The notes: generated from the sequence alone by a model not told the origin. A stretch of 64,000 bases of DNA from Desulfitobacterium dichloroeliminans LMG P-21439 (GCF_000243135.2 NC_019903.1:3386001-3450000); one strand, 5' to 3'; positions 32,708-42,576 are shown, counted from the stretch's first letter. Made by a program: numbers and translations.

Positions 32708-35014
32708 TTAGGTATCCCCTTGACTATTAGTTAAGAGCCATTTGTAGATACCGTTAATAAAATCATACTCATCTTTTGTTACACTATAATTTGCTTTTAT
32801 AAGCTTATTACTAATAGTAAATAGGCGATTAATCCATTCGGTTTTGGCTTCTTTACCGCCATGAACTTTAACTTCTTCTGGTCGAGTGATGATATTGTCG
32901 AAAATCTCAGACCAGTTTCTCCCGTTTATTACTATCTCCCGACAATCATTTAGATTTACGCAATCCCAAATGCTTATTGCTTCAGAACTTAGACCAGAAG
33001 CAATATTCTCATATGTTTGTTCATCAGCTTCTTTCTTAGCTTTAAGATAAACCAATTTAGGCAGACCAACTATAAGCCATTTCTCACCTCGGGCCTTTTC
33101 GAGGTGATGAGCAACTATGTCTTTTACTATCTTTTCTATTTCTATTAAATACTTTCGAGAAGATTCATTATATGTTTTAGCCTCATCCTCCCAGTATCTT
33201 TTAAGTCCCTCTGGGTTAAAGTCTGCTCGCTGATCAGATATTGCTTTTTGAAATGTACGCCAAAACTTTGTATCTGCACCTCCACCAAATACGCTCTTAA
33301 GTTCCTTCCTCTGTTCTATGCTGAGGTTTATGAAAAAGTCAACTAGTGGGTCTAGGTAATATCTTACCTCATCAACAAGCTTAGAGGTTTTGTCTATTTT
33401 AGGAAACATTTGATGTGCTTCAACCAAATGATTTACAATATCATTAATTACTCTTATAACACCTTGGATACCTCTATTGATTGTAAGAATACCACTGTTG
33501 CTTTCTCCTTTTTCCCACTCATTTTCAAGGAGAGATTTTACGTACTTCAAACACTCTTCAAGAAAAGGATAAAAGATATCTAGAGTGTCCTGATTTGTAC
33601 CAACATCGAATGTGCCATCCTTTATAATAATATTCTTTTTACCAAAGGTTGAAAAAAACTGGCACTTTTTCAGTGCTGCTTGAATAGCTTGCACAGTTAT
33701 ACATTTTATAGATGCTTTTTCATCTTCACCTATTGCAACTCGCCCAAGGAGAGGAGAGGTTTCTTCCTCTCCAAGCATCTGTGCGATTTTTGATCTTAAA
33801 GCTTGCCTCTGCTCATTATAATCAGTAGAATCCCAAAACATATCACTATTTAATGTAACTCTTAGTGATTTAGATACCGCTTTCTGATTCTCGTTAATAT
33901 CCATGAAGAGCTTTATCTGTTCTTTGCGGTCAAGGTCAACAAATGCTACCACCGGAATTGAATTTGTGGATGCGTATCGAGAATCTGAATACCCATATAG
34001 ACGATGCTGACCGTCAATAATATAGGCAGAACGATACTTTTTGGGCAAATGTAATATTCCCAACTTAGATAATGATCCCTCAACTCTTGTTGGTGAGATA
34101 TCAAATTGCACATCTTTTCCACCAGTATCGATACTAATAATTAACGAATTGGGGAAATACCCTTCACTATCCACGAAGTTTTTTATATCTTTTAGCCTTT
34201 TTTTCTTTATTAAACGCTGATATGTAGGCATCATATTCTTGTTTGCTTCATTCCTATGTAGCACATAACTAATCTTCAGAAGTTTTTCTGGTTCAATAGA
34301 GAATGAATAATATGTATAACCACCCATTTTTCCCTGAATGGCTGGAATCTTGTTCTCCATATTCTTAATCTCTTGATTTGCAAACAAGTTCCCAAGCAAT
34401 TGATATCTTGCACTAGTGCCAATATGTTTAACAAGTTCGATATAATAATCCACAACAGCGTTGCTGAAATAAGCAATATTCCACTCATTAAGCTTGTTCA
34501 AATCCGCTCTACTCATTATATAATTGTGCGTAGCCCAAATGAATTTAACTTTTCTGCCCGGAAATTCCTTTAGAACCTCCTTACGCAAGCCATCCATTTG
34601 ACCATAAAAAGCCTCTATAGGCTTTTTAAACGCTCCATCTTTTACTGTTTCGGACGCTTTGCATTCTATAATAATTACCGTTTCTTCATCAGCTGCAAAA
34701 ATATCAATTTGCTGAGTGATATCTGGATTTTGAAAGTCATATTGCATTTTAAATGAACGGTCTCTGTTCATATCTGTGAATCCTAGATTCGCAAAAAGCA
34801 TCCATACCCTATCTTCAAATACCTCGTCAAAGCGTTTATCCTTCTTAACACCTACGTATTTTGGATCTTTATAGGACTTAAATTCAGTCCATCCTTCTTC
34901 TATGAGTTCTGGGAGCGCAATTTGACGTTCTTTTCTTGTTATATAAGTCTTACACCTTTCCTGTTTCGCAGTCAAAAGCTCTTTTCCACTGACAATTTTC
35001 CCCCAGTCTGTCAT
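32708..35014 (-). CDS. PD-(D/E)xK nuclease-like + DGQHR (ParB/DndB-like) domain protein
   Basis: 768 aa. Residues about 60-190 look like a PD-(D/E)xK restriction fold: E64 or E67, D104 in QQIDIFAA, then E117-C-K119 in VIIIECKA. Residues 240-450 carry the DGQHR family hallmarks: IIDGQHRLYGYS (D334-R338) and LFMDINENQKAVSKSL about 40 residues on. DndB of the phosphorothioation systems and other modification-linked proteins share this module. The C-terminal 300 residues are helical with no recognised domain. It starts one base after the methylase stop, so both are made together. A restriction or modification-sensing role is inferred; the catalytic residues look intact. Confidence 0.7.
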   Translation of the reverse strand: MTDWGKIVSGKELLTAKQERCKTYITRKERQIALPELIEEGWTEFKSYKDPKYVGVKKDKRFDEVFEDRVWMLFANLGFTDMNRDRSFKMQYDFQNPDITQQIDIFAADEETVIIIECKASETVKDGAFKKPIEAFYGQMDGLRKEVLKEFPGRKVKFIWATHNYIMSRADLNKLNEWNIAYFSNAVVDYYIELVKHIGTSARYQLLGNLFANQEIKNMENKIPAIQGKMGGYTYYSFSIEPEKLLKISYVLHRNEANKNMMPTYQRLIKKKRLKDIKNFVDSEGYFPNSLIISIDTGGKDVQFDISPTRVEGSLSKLGILHLPKKYRSAYIIDGQHRLYGYSDSRYASTNSIPVVAFVDLDRKEQIKLFMDINENQKAVSKSLRVTLNSDMFWDSTDYNEQRQALRSKIAQMLGEEETSPLLGRVAIGEDEKASIKCITVQAIQAALKKCQFFSTFGKKNIIIKDGTFDVGTNQDTLDIFYPFLEECLKYVKSLLENEWEKGESNSGILTINRGIQGVIRVINDIVNHLVEAHQMFPKIDKTSKLVDEVRYYLDPLVDFFINLSIEQRKELKSVFGGGADTKFWRTFQKAISDQRADFNPEGLKRYWEDEAKTYNESSRKYLIEIEKIVKDIVAHHLEKARGEKWLIVGLPKLVYLKAKKEADEQTYENIASGLSSEAISIWDCVNLNDCREIVINGRNWSEIFDNIITRPEEVKVHGGKEAKTEWINRLFTISNKLIKANYSVTKDEYDFINGIYKWLLTNSQGDT

Positions 35015-35015
35015 A

Positions 35016-35849
35016 TTATCGCACCCCTTCTGTTATATTAGTAAATATATACTCTGTGACCAAACCACGTTTAGAATTGATACCTCCAATTAGGCTGTTC
35101 CGTTCAAGCTTAAAAAGCTGATCGCCTTTATTAAAGATTTCAAATACTGTTTTATGGGCTGCATTTGTTAGTATATAAAATGCGTTTTTATCTTTTATAA
35201 CATCAATAAAGTCGCTCAATCGCTTTTGGTCATCTATTGAGAAGAGCGTTTTGTTATACTCAATAAATCCATTATTATTATGCGATACTGTATAGGGGGG
35301 GTCTAGAAAAACCAGATCTCCGCTTTTTATCATATCTACATAGTGAGTAAAATCTCCAGCGGCTATATTAGCATTTTGTAATGCATAACTAGCTGTAATT
35401 AGTTTGTCTGTATTGATTTTAAGTTTTTCCCTAAATCCATATGGAACGTTATATTTACCTTTTTTATTTACCCTGTATAATCCGTTATAAGATGTCTGAT
35501 TAAGAAATATAAATCTTGCAGCCTTCTCAAAAGCATTCTCTGGCTCGCTAGCACGCAATTGATAATAAAACTGCTCTGTGTTCTGGTATTTTAACAACAA
35601 ATCAATAACAGAATAAGGATCTTCTTTTACCGCTAAATATGTTTCAATTAGCTCATTATTGATATCGCATAGAAAGGACTTATTCTTAGGTTGGTATGAA
35701 AAAAACAATGCCCCACCACCAAGAAATGGCTCATGATAATTATTAAAGACACTATTGCTTAATATTTGTCTTAAATACTCCAGCAACCACTTCTTACCAC
35801 CAGCCCACCTTAAAAAAGGGCCTGACTGGATTTTTTTAGAATCAGCCAT
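35016..35849 (-). CDS. Dam-type adenine-N6 DNA methyltransferase (D12 class)
   Basis: 277 aa, full length. FLRWAGGKKWLL near residue 13 is the class alpha start motif, FLGGGALFF is the SAM-binding motif, and VFLDPPYTVSH is the DPPY catalytic motif. The order motif X-I-IV is that of Dam/DpnM enzymes. The target may be GATC but is not shown by sequence. First gene of a two-gene unit with the nuclease-like protein; AT-rich sequence (about 35% GC) contrasts with the flanking chromosome and suggests transfer. It protects host DNA if its partner cuts unmodified DNA, which is inference. Confidence 0.88.
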   Translation of the reverse strand: MADSKKIQSGPFLRWAGGKKWLLEYLRQILSNSVFNNYHEPFLGGGALFFSYQPKNKSFLCDINNELIETYLAVKEDPYSVIDLLLKYQNTEQFYYQLRASEPENAFEKAARFIFLNQTSYNGLYRVNKKGKYNVPYGFREKLKINTDKLITASYALQNANIAAGDFTHYVDMIKSGDLVFLDPPYTVSHNNNGFIEYNKTLFSIDDQKRLSDFIDVIKDKNAFYILTNAAHKTVFEIFNKGDQLFKLERNSLIGGINSKRGLVTEYIFTNITEGVR

Positions 35850-36053
35850 TTTGATATCTCCTTATTGAATTAGATAAATAATGTCGAAATAGCAAATGTT
35901 ATATATTTCTACAAAAGATTATATTTTCCTCCAATTCAAAAGGATAATGCTATCTAGTCTTTTAATAAACAAAAAACGAAAGAATAATAATTCGCTAAAA
36001 TGACAAATTTATACTTCTATTTATTATAAAACTTATTAAGGAAAACCAGTCGG

Positions 36054-36071
36054 TTTGTTTGGCGGGGGCGA
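36054..36071 (+). repeat. ssrA-like att remnant B
   Basis: TTTGTTTGGCGGGGGCGA matches the ssrA 3' end at 15 of 18 positions, same orientation. Over about 50 bp it also aligns with remnant A (shared ACNTACC-ATCCA and CCC-CAA). Confidence 0.5.
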
Positions 36072-36194
36072 GACATACCTATCCAGCCCCACAAGTTTTC
36101 TAAATCAATTAAGTGAGCTTTTGTCCTCTAGCCACATAGCGAGTGGATGTTTCGCACACTACGTGTGCTCTACTGGCTGAAACCCCTAAATAAA

Positions 36195-36221
36195 TACCAC
36201 CGCTTATAATAAGCGGTGGTA
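36195..36221. repeat. 27-nt perfect hairpin
   Basis: TACCACCGCTTA and TAAGCGGTGGTA are separated by three bases. No T run follows, so it may be a recombination or transposon end structure rather than a terminator. Confidence 0.5.
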
Positions 36222-36640
36222 TAAGTATTATCCTCTTGGTGGAAATTGGTCATTACCGTAGGAATCTAAACCCACCAAAAATAGCTAAGAACATTACAAA
36301 GTTCAAGGAGCCAAGCGTACTGCAAAGCCCCTTCGTTAAAATGTATTAAGTTATCCAAGCCTGCTAATTAAAACGTACTCAATTCGATTTGTAATTTACT
36401 TTTACATGCTTTCAGCTAGCTAGAACCTTTTTTGCCTCTGTGTTTACTCTCTAAGCCACAGCCATGCATGATAATGGAATAGTGAACTGACACTAATGGG
36501 TGCAGTTCACCTAAGGTGAGCATAGCAAATATATGGTACCTCAAGGCTTTCATTATGTATCTCCACCTAATATTCGAGGGTTTGATTGTCTAATGAATCA
36601 ACTATTGATACAATTTTACGATGCATCTCCGCTCTAAGAA

Positions 36641-36686
36641 GGGGGGTGCATCTGCTTTAAAGGGGGTGCAAAATCCAAGGGGTGCG
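36641..36686 (+). repeat. GGGTGCA repeat array, module 2 left side
   Basis: GGGGTGCATCTGC, GGGGTGCAAAATC and GGGGTGCGTG stand about 20 and 16 bp apart. Similar units occur at 42618-42690, at the other edge of the module. Confidence 0.5.
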
Positions 36687-36717
36687 TGTGTTGGTGGTGT
36701 TCAACCCAGAAAAGGAT

Positions 36718-39700
36718 TTATACAGGCTGATTCTTCCCATACTCAAGCAACTTGCGTTTCCAAGCGGGCATATTTTCAACATTTTCTTGCTCATCTGCTA
36801 CCAAGGATAAACGCCGAAACTTCTGTTGCCTGGAACCAGTTTCTCTTTGCTCCTTCACTGTTGCAAACAAAATTGCACCTTCAACAGGCCGATTCTCCGC
36901 TGAATAATCATCTCCCAATTCATTAACATGAATGCTACCATCTTGATTATGATAATCCACAAGCTTAACTTGGGTATAGAAATCAACATTACGAATAACC
37001 CGGCATTTTACGCGCATCCCAACTTGAAGTTCTACAGGACTATTCGTTGTTTCAGATTCAACATTATAACCACTTTCAACAACACTTTGATCATAAGCAC
37101 GTAATCCATCATAGCTAAAGCCCACTCCAAAAGAAACTAATTTGCCGATGTCCTCAGAATCAAAGCGTTGTTTTGCTCTAGAAGGATTGAAAAACACCTC
37201 CATGTTGTGAGAACTCAATGTTGCATTCCCGGGATTCTTGTAGTTTATAATCCTCCCAGTTAGTCTTTCAAGGTTAACTGCATTGTCCTCACGAATCTGC
37301 TTAGCTGAATACTTCCGCAAACGTCCCAACCCTTTTCCCTCTCCTAGCCATTCGAATACTTGTCTGTTATTGTAGCGGTGTTCAGCCTTTTGTTTTAATT
37401 CGGTTTGCAGAAAGGGAATGTCTGCCTCAGCACGAGATGCCCCCTCAATTGCTTTAATACAGATTAAAATAAAATAATAATAGTAGGCTTCAACACTACC
37501 CGTCGTCGCTTTCCACACAGAAAGATTGCTAATAGCTTCATCTAACAGTAATTCTGGATCCTTTGACGAGCAATACCTTACAGTATCAAACCAAATACGT
37601 ATATTGGCGGCATTATTTGGATCTTCTCTGATGTTTTCTACCATCAGTGCCATAATATCATCAATATCCTTTGATGATGCCACATCGTAACCTCTTTTTC
37701 GCAATTGAGATTGTTTAGCACGTGCTAAAAAACGCCTTACTTGGGTAATTTCCGAAGTTTTTGCTTGTTGTAAAAATTTCTCCCACATTAATACGGTTTT
37801 ATCCAGTTCTCCTACTAGGTTATCTAATTTCGCCTGTAGTGTGCTACGAGAAAAATCGCTATCATCCTCGACAGATCTCAATGCATCCATAAGAGATAAC
37901 GCTTCATCAAGGTACCACATATACCATTCGCCCTGATTGTTCCGAATGAATTCGACAGAATCATCATCTTTAGAGATTGACTTCCCAATATCAACAATGT
38001 CAATGCATAGGTCAATAGCTGAAACGTATCCTGGGACCTGATTATTTAATAAGCGCGTCGTTTTGAACATATCGAGCGCTTCATTTGCCGCATTTTTAAT
38101 TCGCTCTACCCATATTTGTGCATTCTTAGTTTCGTCATATTCGTGGCACTCAAATATTTTTCGTTTATACTCGTCCTTGATTTGTCTGCTTATATTCACG
38201 CCGCAAATATGATATAGCAAAGGATCTGTACAATTAAGGCTTTCTGAAAGACTAATGGCATCTTTAGCAAGACGAATTCCCTCTAGATAATTTTTCTCGA
38301 CCAGTGTATAAAAACGAGCAAGGTGAGCAACAAAATGGGGTTCATCAGGATATGTGTCAACAAGAGTTTTAAATATTATCCCTACCCCATTCTCTCCATC
38401 TTGAGTGCTCGGCATCATACTTTTAACAATAGAAATTAACGGGGAAAACTTATCTTGAATAATCTCTGTTTTATCCTTTAAAATAAAAAGATTTTTCATT
38501 ACATCAAGCGTTGTGTCATAATCCACTACTGAATTAGTCTTCGAAATTTGAATAAACTCGATAAGATAGCGTATTAAATTATTCGCCTTAGCTGCTTGAT
38601 GCAAAACACTGCCGTCGGGTCCCTCATAAACAGTTTGTTCAATGATTTCGTCCGCAAATAATGGATGTCTAAGGCAATAACTTCTGCTACTGTCGGTTGA
38701 CTTGAGTATCAATAAGTCGTTGAATGGGCTGTCTTTTTTAAAGAAAGTATCCTTATCTTCCTCTTCATCAAAAGTTATCAGATGTCTCGGAAAAAAGGAT
38801 TCGTTTATAGGGCGATTAGCATATTTGTCTGCTATCGATAGATAAATTAGTATCTTTTTCTGTTCATTATTCATACTTTTCAAGAACGTGCGAATATAAG
38901 GTTTAATACCTACAAAATTTTCTTCGAAGGTATAAAGTGCCATAAAAAACGGAGATCTTTCTGATATTCTCGAGGGCGAATGGCATATATCGTCGATTAT
39001 GGCTAACGTTTCCTGCGAGGCAAAAGGTTCTAATCGTTTTTTCATTTCCAAGCACTCATAATCGTTGAGGCTACTTAAAAAAACGCTTTGATAGGCATTT
39101 CTATCATTGGATCTTCTTCTACGTATATAAACTATTACAAAAGGAAAGGCCAGTGGTTTTAATTCATTAGCAAATGCGTTAACTTGATCCTGCGTAAGCA
39201 TACTAGAATCAATAACTACAATAATTGTCGTTCTTAGCAAATTATATAAGTTATTCACCTGTTTAGCCGTAGTTTCTTTTGTATATTGCTTCAGCATGCA
39301 GATGGGATAGTCAAGACGCATACTATATGCCATAGTCCTCGCAAAAGTGCTTCCACCAATTCCTGGTTCATGTATGACATGGAAAATACCGTACGAGTCA
39401 TCTAATCCATATATAAGCTTCTTCAATTTTGTGGCGGTTTCATTTCGGGAAATTGCAAAACCAAATTTTGCGCCGTACCAACTTAGGGGGACCCTACCTT
39501 GATAGAATAGCTCGGAATATTCATCGCCTTCAAAATCCCCATTGTTTTCAGCCACGTCGTTATGTACAAGGTCAAAATGGTTGAACAGACCAGGGACAAC
39601 CGATACCAGCGTGCCGTTTTTAGCAGGCATCATGCACGAATAAGTCGAGTTTAGAATTTTAAAAATACTTGAATTTGCTAAAATGCTGTTGGCAAGTTCG

Positions 39701-40800
39701 GCTGCAGAAAGCTGAAGTGGCTTAATGACATATGGCTCCCCAAACTCAGAATAGCTGGCTGGTGAAGAAAGTATTAAAAATTGAACGTTTTCTTCATACA
39801 CTTGATCTAACGCCTCTATGACCTTCTTTACTTTTCTAATCGAAGAACTAAGAATAACCACCTTGATTGGCTTCTCAAAAACCGCATGATATCTTTGAAA
39901 GGCTAGATACAACTTAGAGCCATACCTTTGCCCCCATTTCCGAAAATCCTCTTCACCAACCACTGTCGCGGGCAAATCCACCAAACCATTAAGATAAAAC
40001 CAATATGGGGTAGGGCTAAAACAATTGAATTCCGTCCGTTCAGGATTATGTGGATCAAACTTTAATGCTTGAAGCTTATGTTCGTGATGATAAGCCGCCG
40101 CCAGCCCATTTTGTTCAGAGGCTCTATCAAAGTCCAAAACTTGGGCCCACTTAATATGTGTAATTGCCCTTTTTTGCGAATCTGTCAAATCTGATAACGC
40201 ATCAGTAACAAGCACATAATTCCAACGCCCATTTCCCTGAAAAAAATCCGTTTCCTCAAATAGATTATTGACTTCCATAGAAAAAGCAGACCCTTCTGAA
40301 GAATCCAATTCAAGTTGTGCGTCAGGATCGACATACGCAAGAATAAACCTTTTCACTTCTGGAAGTACCAAGCGAAATGAGTTTTCTTGAGTGTTACTAA
40401 GTTCGTGTTTATGTCTATTAGTTATGCTAAAAGCGTTTCTATTTATAATCTCATAATCAATAGAAATATTATGTAAATGGGGATCTTGTTTACCTAGCAT
40501 CTCAATTAGATCAGGTCTTTGCATGTTTTCGATGCTCTTCTTATTGTTTTGAAACTCTGACCAATTTATCTGCCCGTTATTATAAGCTTCCTTATTAATT
40601 AACACAAGGTAGCGTTTCAATGCAGCTTCGAAAACTTGATACAATGAGGTACCTGCTTGGTTGAGAAGAGATAATGTCTTGTAGGAAGCATCTTCTGAAT
40701 CTCTTCTGCTGTAAGCATTAAATAATTCTACACTTTGGTTATAATAGAATACGATTTTATTTTTATCCATGTAGTTGCTGTTCAAAGTCGATCTCCCCAT
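36718..40800 (-). CDS. SAMD9-like STAND NTPase, giant predicted defence protein
   Basis: 1360 aa from ATG 40800 (AAAAGGGG upstream). Residues 1-160 are helical (possible HEPN-like effector around RHKHE). Residues 190-370 are Rossmann/SIR2-like, with IKWAQVLDFDRASEQNGL. The P-loop lies at about 475-487 as HEPGIGGSTFART, where the usual Lys is replaced (GxGGST); IIVVIDSS near 530 fits Walker B. A winged-helix-like and a TPR-rich region follow (about 640-1150). Two OB/cold-shock-like domains come last (from LTGRIINYKNPG about 1190, then GMRVKCRVIRNVDFYTQVKL). This order and the atypical GG[ST]T P-loop match published descriptions of animal SAMD9/SAMD9L and their bacterial relatives. It stands alone in an island. 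Defence by abortive infection is inferred. Confidence 0.6.
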   Translation of the reverse strand: MGRSTLNSNYMDKNKIVFYYNQSVELFNAYSRRDSEDASYKTLSLLNQAGTSLYQVFEAALKRYLVLINKEAYNNGQINWSEFQNNKKSIENMQRPDLIEMLGKQDPHLHNISIDYEIINRNAFSITNRHKHELSNTQENSFRLVLPEVKRFILAYVDPDAQLELDSSEGSAFSMEVNNLFEETDFFQGNGRWNYVLVTDALSDLTDSQKRAITHIKWAQVLDFDRASEQNGLAAAYHHEHKLQALKFDPHNPERTEFNCFSPTPYWFYLNGLVDLPATVVGEEDFRKWGQRYGSKLYLAFQRYHAVFEKPIKVVILSSSIRKVKKVIEALDQVYEENVQFLILSSPASYSEFGEPYVIKPLQLSAAELANSILANSSIFKILNSTYSCMMPAKNGTLVSVVPGLFNHFDLVHNDVAENNGDFEGDEYSELFYQGRVPLSWYGAKFGFAISRNETATKLKKLIYGLDDSYGIFHVIHEPGIGGSTFARTMAYSMRLDYPICMLKQYTKETTAKQVNNLYNLLRTTIIVVIDSSMLTQDQVNAFANELKPLAFPFVIVYIRRRRSNDRNAYQSVFLSSLNDYECLEMKKRLEPFASQETLAIIDDICHSPSRISERSPFFMALYTFEENFVGIKPYIRTFLKSMNNEQKKILIYLSIADKYANRPINESFFPRHLITFDEEEDKDTFFKKDSPFNDLLILKSTDSSRSYCLRHPLFADEIIEQTVYEGPDGSVLHQAAKANNLIRYLIEFIQISKTNSVVDYDTTLDVMKNLFILKDKTEIIQDKFSPLISIVKSMMPSTQDGENGVGIIFKTLVDTYPDEPHFVAHLARFYTLVEKNYLEGIRLAKDAISLSESLNCTDPLLYHICGVNISRQIKDEYKRKIFECHEYDETKNAQIWVERIKNAANEALDMFKTTRLLNNQVPGYVSAIDLCIDIVDIGKSISKDDDSVEFIRNNQGEWYMWYLDEALSLMDALRSVEDDSDFSRSTLQAKLDNLVGELDKTVLMWEKFLQQAKTSEITQVRRFLARAKQSQLRKRGYDVASSKDIDDIMALMVENIREDPNNAANIRIWFDTVRYCSSKDPELLLDEAISNLSVWKATTGSVEAYYYYFILICIKAIEGASRAEADIPFLQTELKQKAEHRYNNRQVFEWLGEGKGLGRLRKYSAKQIREDNAVNLERLTGRIINYKNPGNATLSSHNMEVFFNPSRAKQRFDSEDIGKLVSFGVGFSYDGLRAYDQSVVESGYNVESETTNSPVELQVGMRVKCRVIRNVDFYTQVKLVDYHNQDGSIHVNELGDDYSAENRPVEGAILFATVKEQRETGSRQQKFRRLSLVADEQENVENMPAWKRKLLEYGKNQPV

Positions 40801-41026
40801 GCAGTACCCCTTTTCTTTATAAGATTTTGCACTAGCTATTAAAATAAAGATACCACATACTGATGGATAATTCTACCTATATTAAGATTAAGACACCTAG
40901 TAGGACTTCTACCTTACCACTTCACTATCGACCTTTTGTCTTAATTATACCTTGCACGCTACTCCGTCCCGTCCTTCCACCTAAAATGACATCGACCCGG
41001 ATTGTATGATAACAAATCGACTGCAC

Positions 41027-41150
41027 CATACCAAAGTCTTTCATCAAAGTCTAGTAAATCTAATCTTTCCATAGCTTTTTATCAAGAAAGGGGTCCATCT
41101 GCTCTCTTTTTACCTTAGGGCACGGCTTAATTCTTCGCTCTTCCTCAGGC
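41027..41150 (-). pseudogene. Decayed fragment of a second large serine recombinase
   Basis: The + strand stretch CATACCAAAGTCTTTCATCA and ATCAAGAAAGGGGTCCATCT plus CTTTTTACCTTAGGGCACGG align base by base, with small indels, to 41453-41560 of the neighbouring recombinase gene. It encodes the same C-terminal coiled-coil and end segment but is frameshifted, so an earlier integration left it behind. Confidence 0.65.
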
Positions 41151-41312
41151 TGTGTTTATGTAAGTGACTTTTATCACTCTAAACGAGCGCTTCAGCAAGG
41201 GATTTATATGGTTTTGCTGATAAGAACCCCCACCCAAGCAAAACTTAGTTTTGCTAGACATATACTTCTGACCTACGTCAGCCAGTTATGATTACCATGT
41301 GTAACAAAAGAA

Positions 41313-41348
41313 AACCCACAGAGCAGCATTTTTGCCACCCTGTGGGTT
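41313..41348 (-). terminator. Terminator of the recombinase gene
   Basis: AACCCACAG pairs with CTGTGGGTT and is followed by TTCTTTTG on the minus strand. Confidence 0.7.
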
Positions 41349-41364
41349 AATTTCGTTCACTATC

Positions 41365-42576
41365 TTATGCTGTTATCACTGTCCCATCCCGGAAGGTATA
41401 CTTAATACCTCCAGAAGCATCTACTGTTACTTTCTCAATCACCGCATACCAAAGTCCTTCATCAAATTCTGTCAAAATAGAATCCTGCCGTAGCACCATA
41501 TCAAGAAAGGCATCCAACTGCTCCCTTTTTACCTTACGGGCACAGCTCAATTCTTCGTTCTTCTCAAGCCTACCTCTGACTTTCTCATAGCGTGCCACCA
41601 GCTCCTTATACCTTTGCAGGTATTCGACTTGGTCTTGACCTCTCTGAGCGTTTTCCTCCACACACTGCCGAATTAACCCGGTAACCACTTCAATCTCCCG
41701 TTGCAGTTCCACGGCTTCAGCTTCTAAAGCAGCAGTATCGGTCAGTACCTTCTTCAGCATTTTACAATTTTCCCCAATCTCCTCTTTGTTTGTTATCAGT
41801 TGGTTAAAGGCACTCAGGAATAATTGCTTTAAATTAGCTTCATCAATATGCGGTGTTTTACATTTATCAGAGCCTTTAAATTTGTGGTTGCATCGCCAGA
41901 TGGTGCGACGGTATTTGCTCGTGGAATGCCACACCTTGGAGCCATAAAAATTGCCGCAATCACCGCAGATGATTTTGCTTGAGAAGCAGTTAGCTCCGCT
42001 GTGGCACTTACCACCTTCTTTTCGGCGTTTCATCTCAAACTGAACCATATCAAATGCATCTGGCTGGATAATTGCCGGGTGACTATTTTCCACATAATAC
42101 TGAGGAATCTCCCCTTCATTAACCTTCTTCTTCTTGGTAAGGAAGTCAACAGTGAAAGTTTTTTGAAGCACCGCGTCGCCCTTATACTTTTCGTTGGTGA
42201 GGATACTTTCTACCGTACTAACCGGCCATTTTGCTCTCCCTGATGGCGTGGGAATATCACTTTCCGTGAGGTGTTTAGCAATTCCTGATGGGGTTTTCCC
42301 TTCAAGAAATAGCTTATAAATCAATCGGACCGTCACAGCCTCCGACTCCACAATTCTGGGTAGCCCATCCTCCCCCTTTTCATAACCTAGGAATTGTCGG
42401 TAGGGCAAGCTGACCTTACCATCAGAAAATCGTTTCCTTTGTCCCCAAGTAATATTTTCAGAAATACTGCGACTCTCTTCCTGGGCTAAGCTCGACATAA
42501 TGGTGATCAGCAGTTCACCCTTACTGTCTAAGGTATAAATGTTTTCCTTTTCAAAATATACCCTAACACCTTTTTT
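41365..42576 (-). pseudogene. Large serine recombinase lacking its catalytic domain
   Basis: An uninterrupted frame of 377 aa runs from ATG 42498 and extends upstream without an ATG to an in-frame TAG at 42577-42579. The extension reads GVRVYFEKENIYTLDSKGEL and then LLITIMSSLAQEESRSIS, which is the end of the resolvase domain. The ~110 residues carrying the catalytic Ser are missing. What remains is the recombinase domain (PSGIAKHLTESDIPTPSGRA), a zinc beta-ribbon (CGDCGNFYGSK...WRCNHKFKGSDKC) and a coiled coil. It cannot catalyse integration. It is the probable former integrase of module 2, cut by the repeat-bearing DNA at 42600. Confidence 0.8.

Larger units (their letters stand above)
35850..36717. 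other. Long gene-free stretch between the two island modules
   Basis: 868 bp without a convincing gene. It holds att remnant B (36054), a 27-nt hairpin (36195-36221), a GTGAACTG...CAGTTCAC inverted repeat (36481-36510), and a 16-bp stretch (36598-36613) that matches the ssrA-downstream sequence near 42776-42791 in inverted orientation at 15 of 16 positions. Period-20 GGGTGCA repeats (36641-36686) follow. This looks like a scar of several insertions. Confidence 0.6.
40801..41364. other. Gene-free stretch holding a recombinase fragment
   Basis: 564 bp of AT-rich DNA upstream of the STAND-like gene. It contains its presumed promoter, a decayed recombinase fragment (41027-41150) and the terminator of the second recombinase (41313-41348). 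Nothing else is recognised. Confidence 0.6.

Noticed and set aside
36621-36926. 101-residue plus-strand frame at the end of the STAND-like gene
   Set aside because: Mostly antisense to the C-terminus of the large gene, and its start lies in the GGGTGCA repeats.
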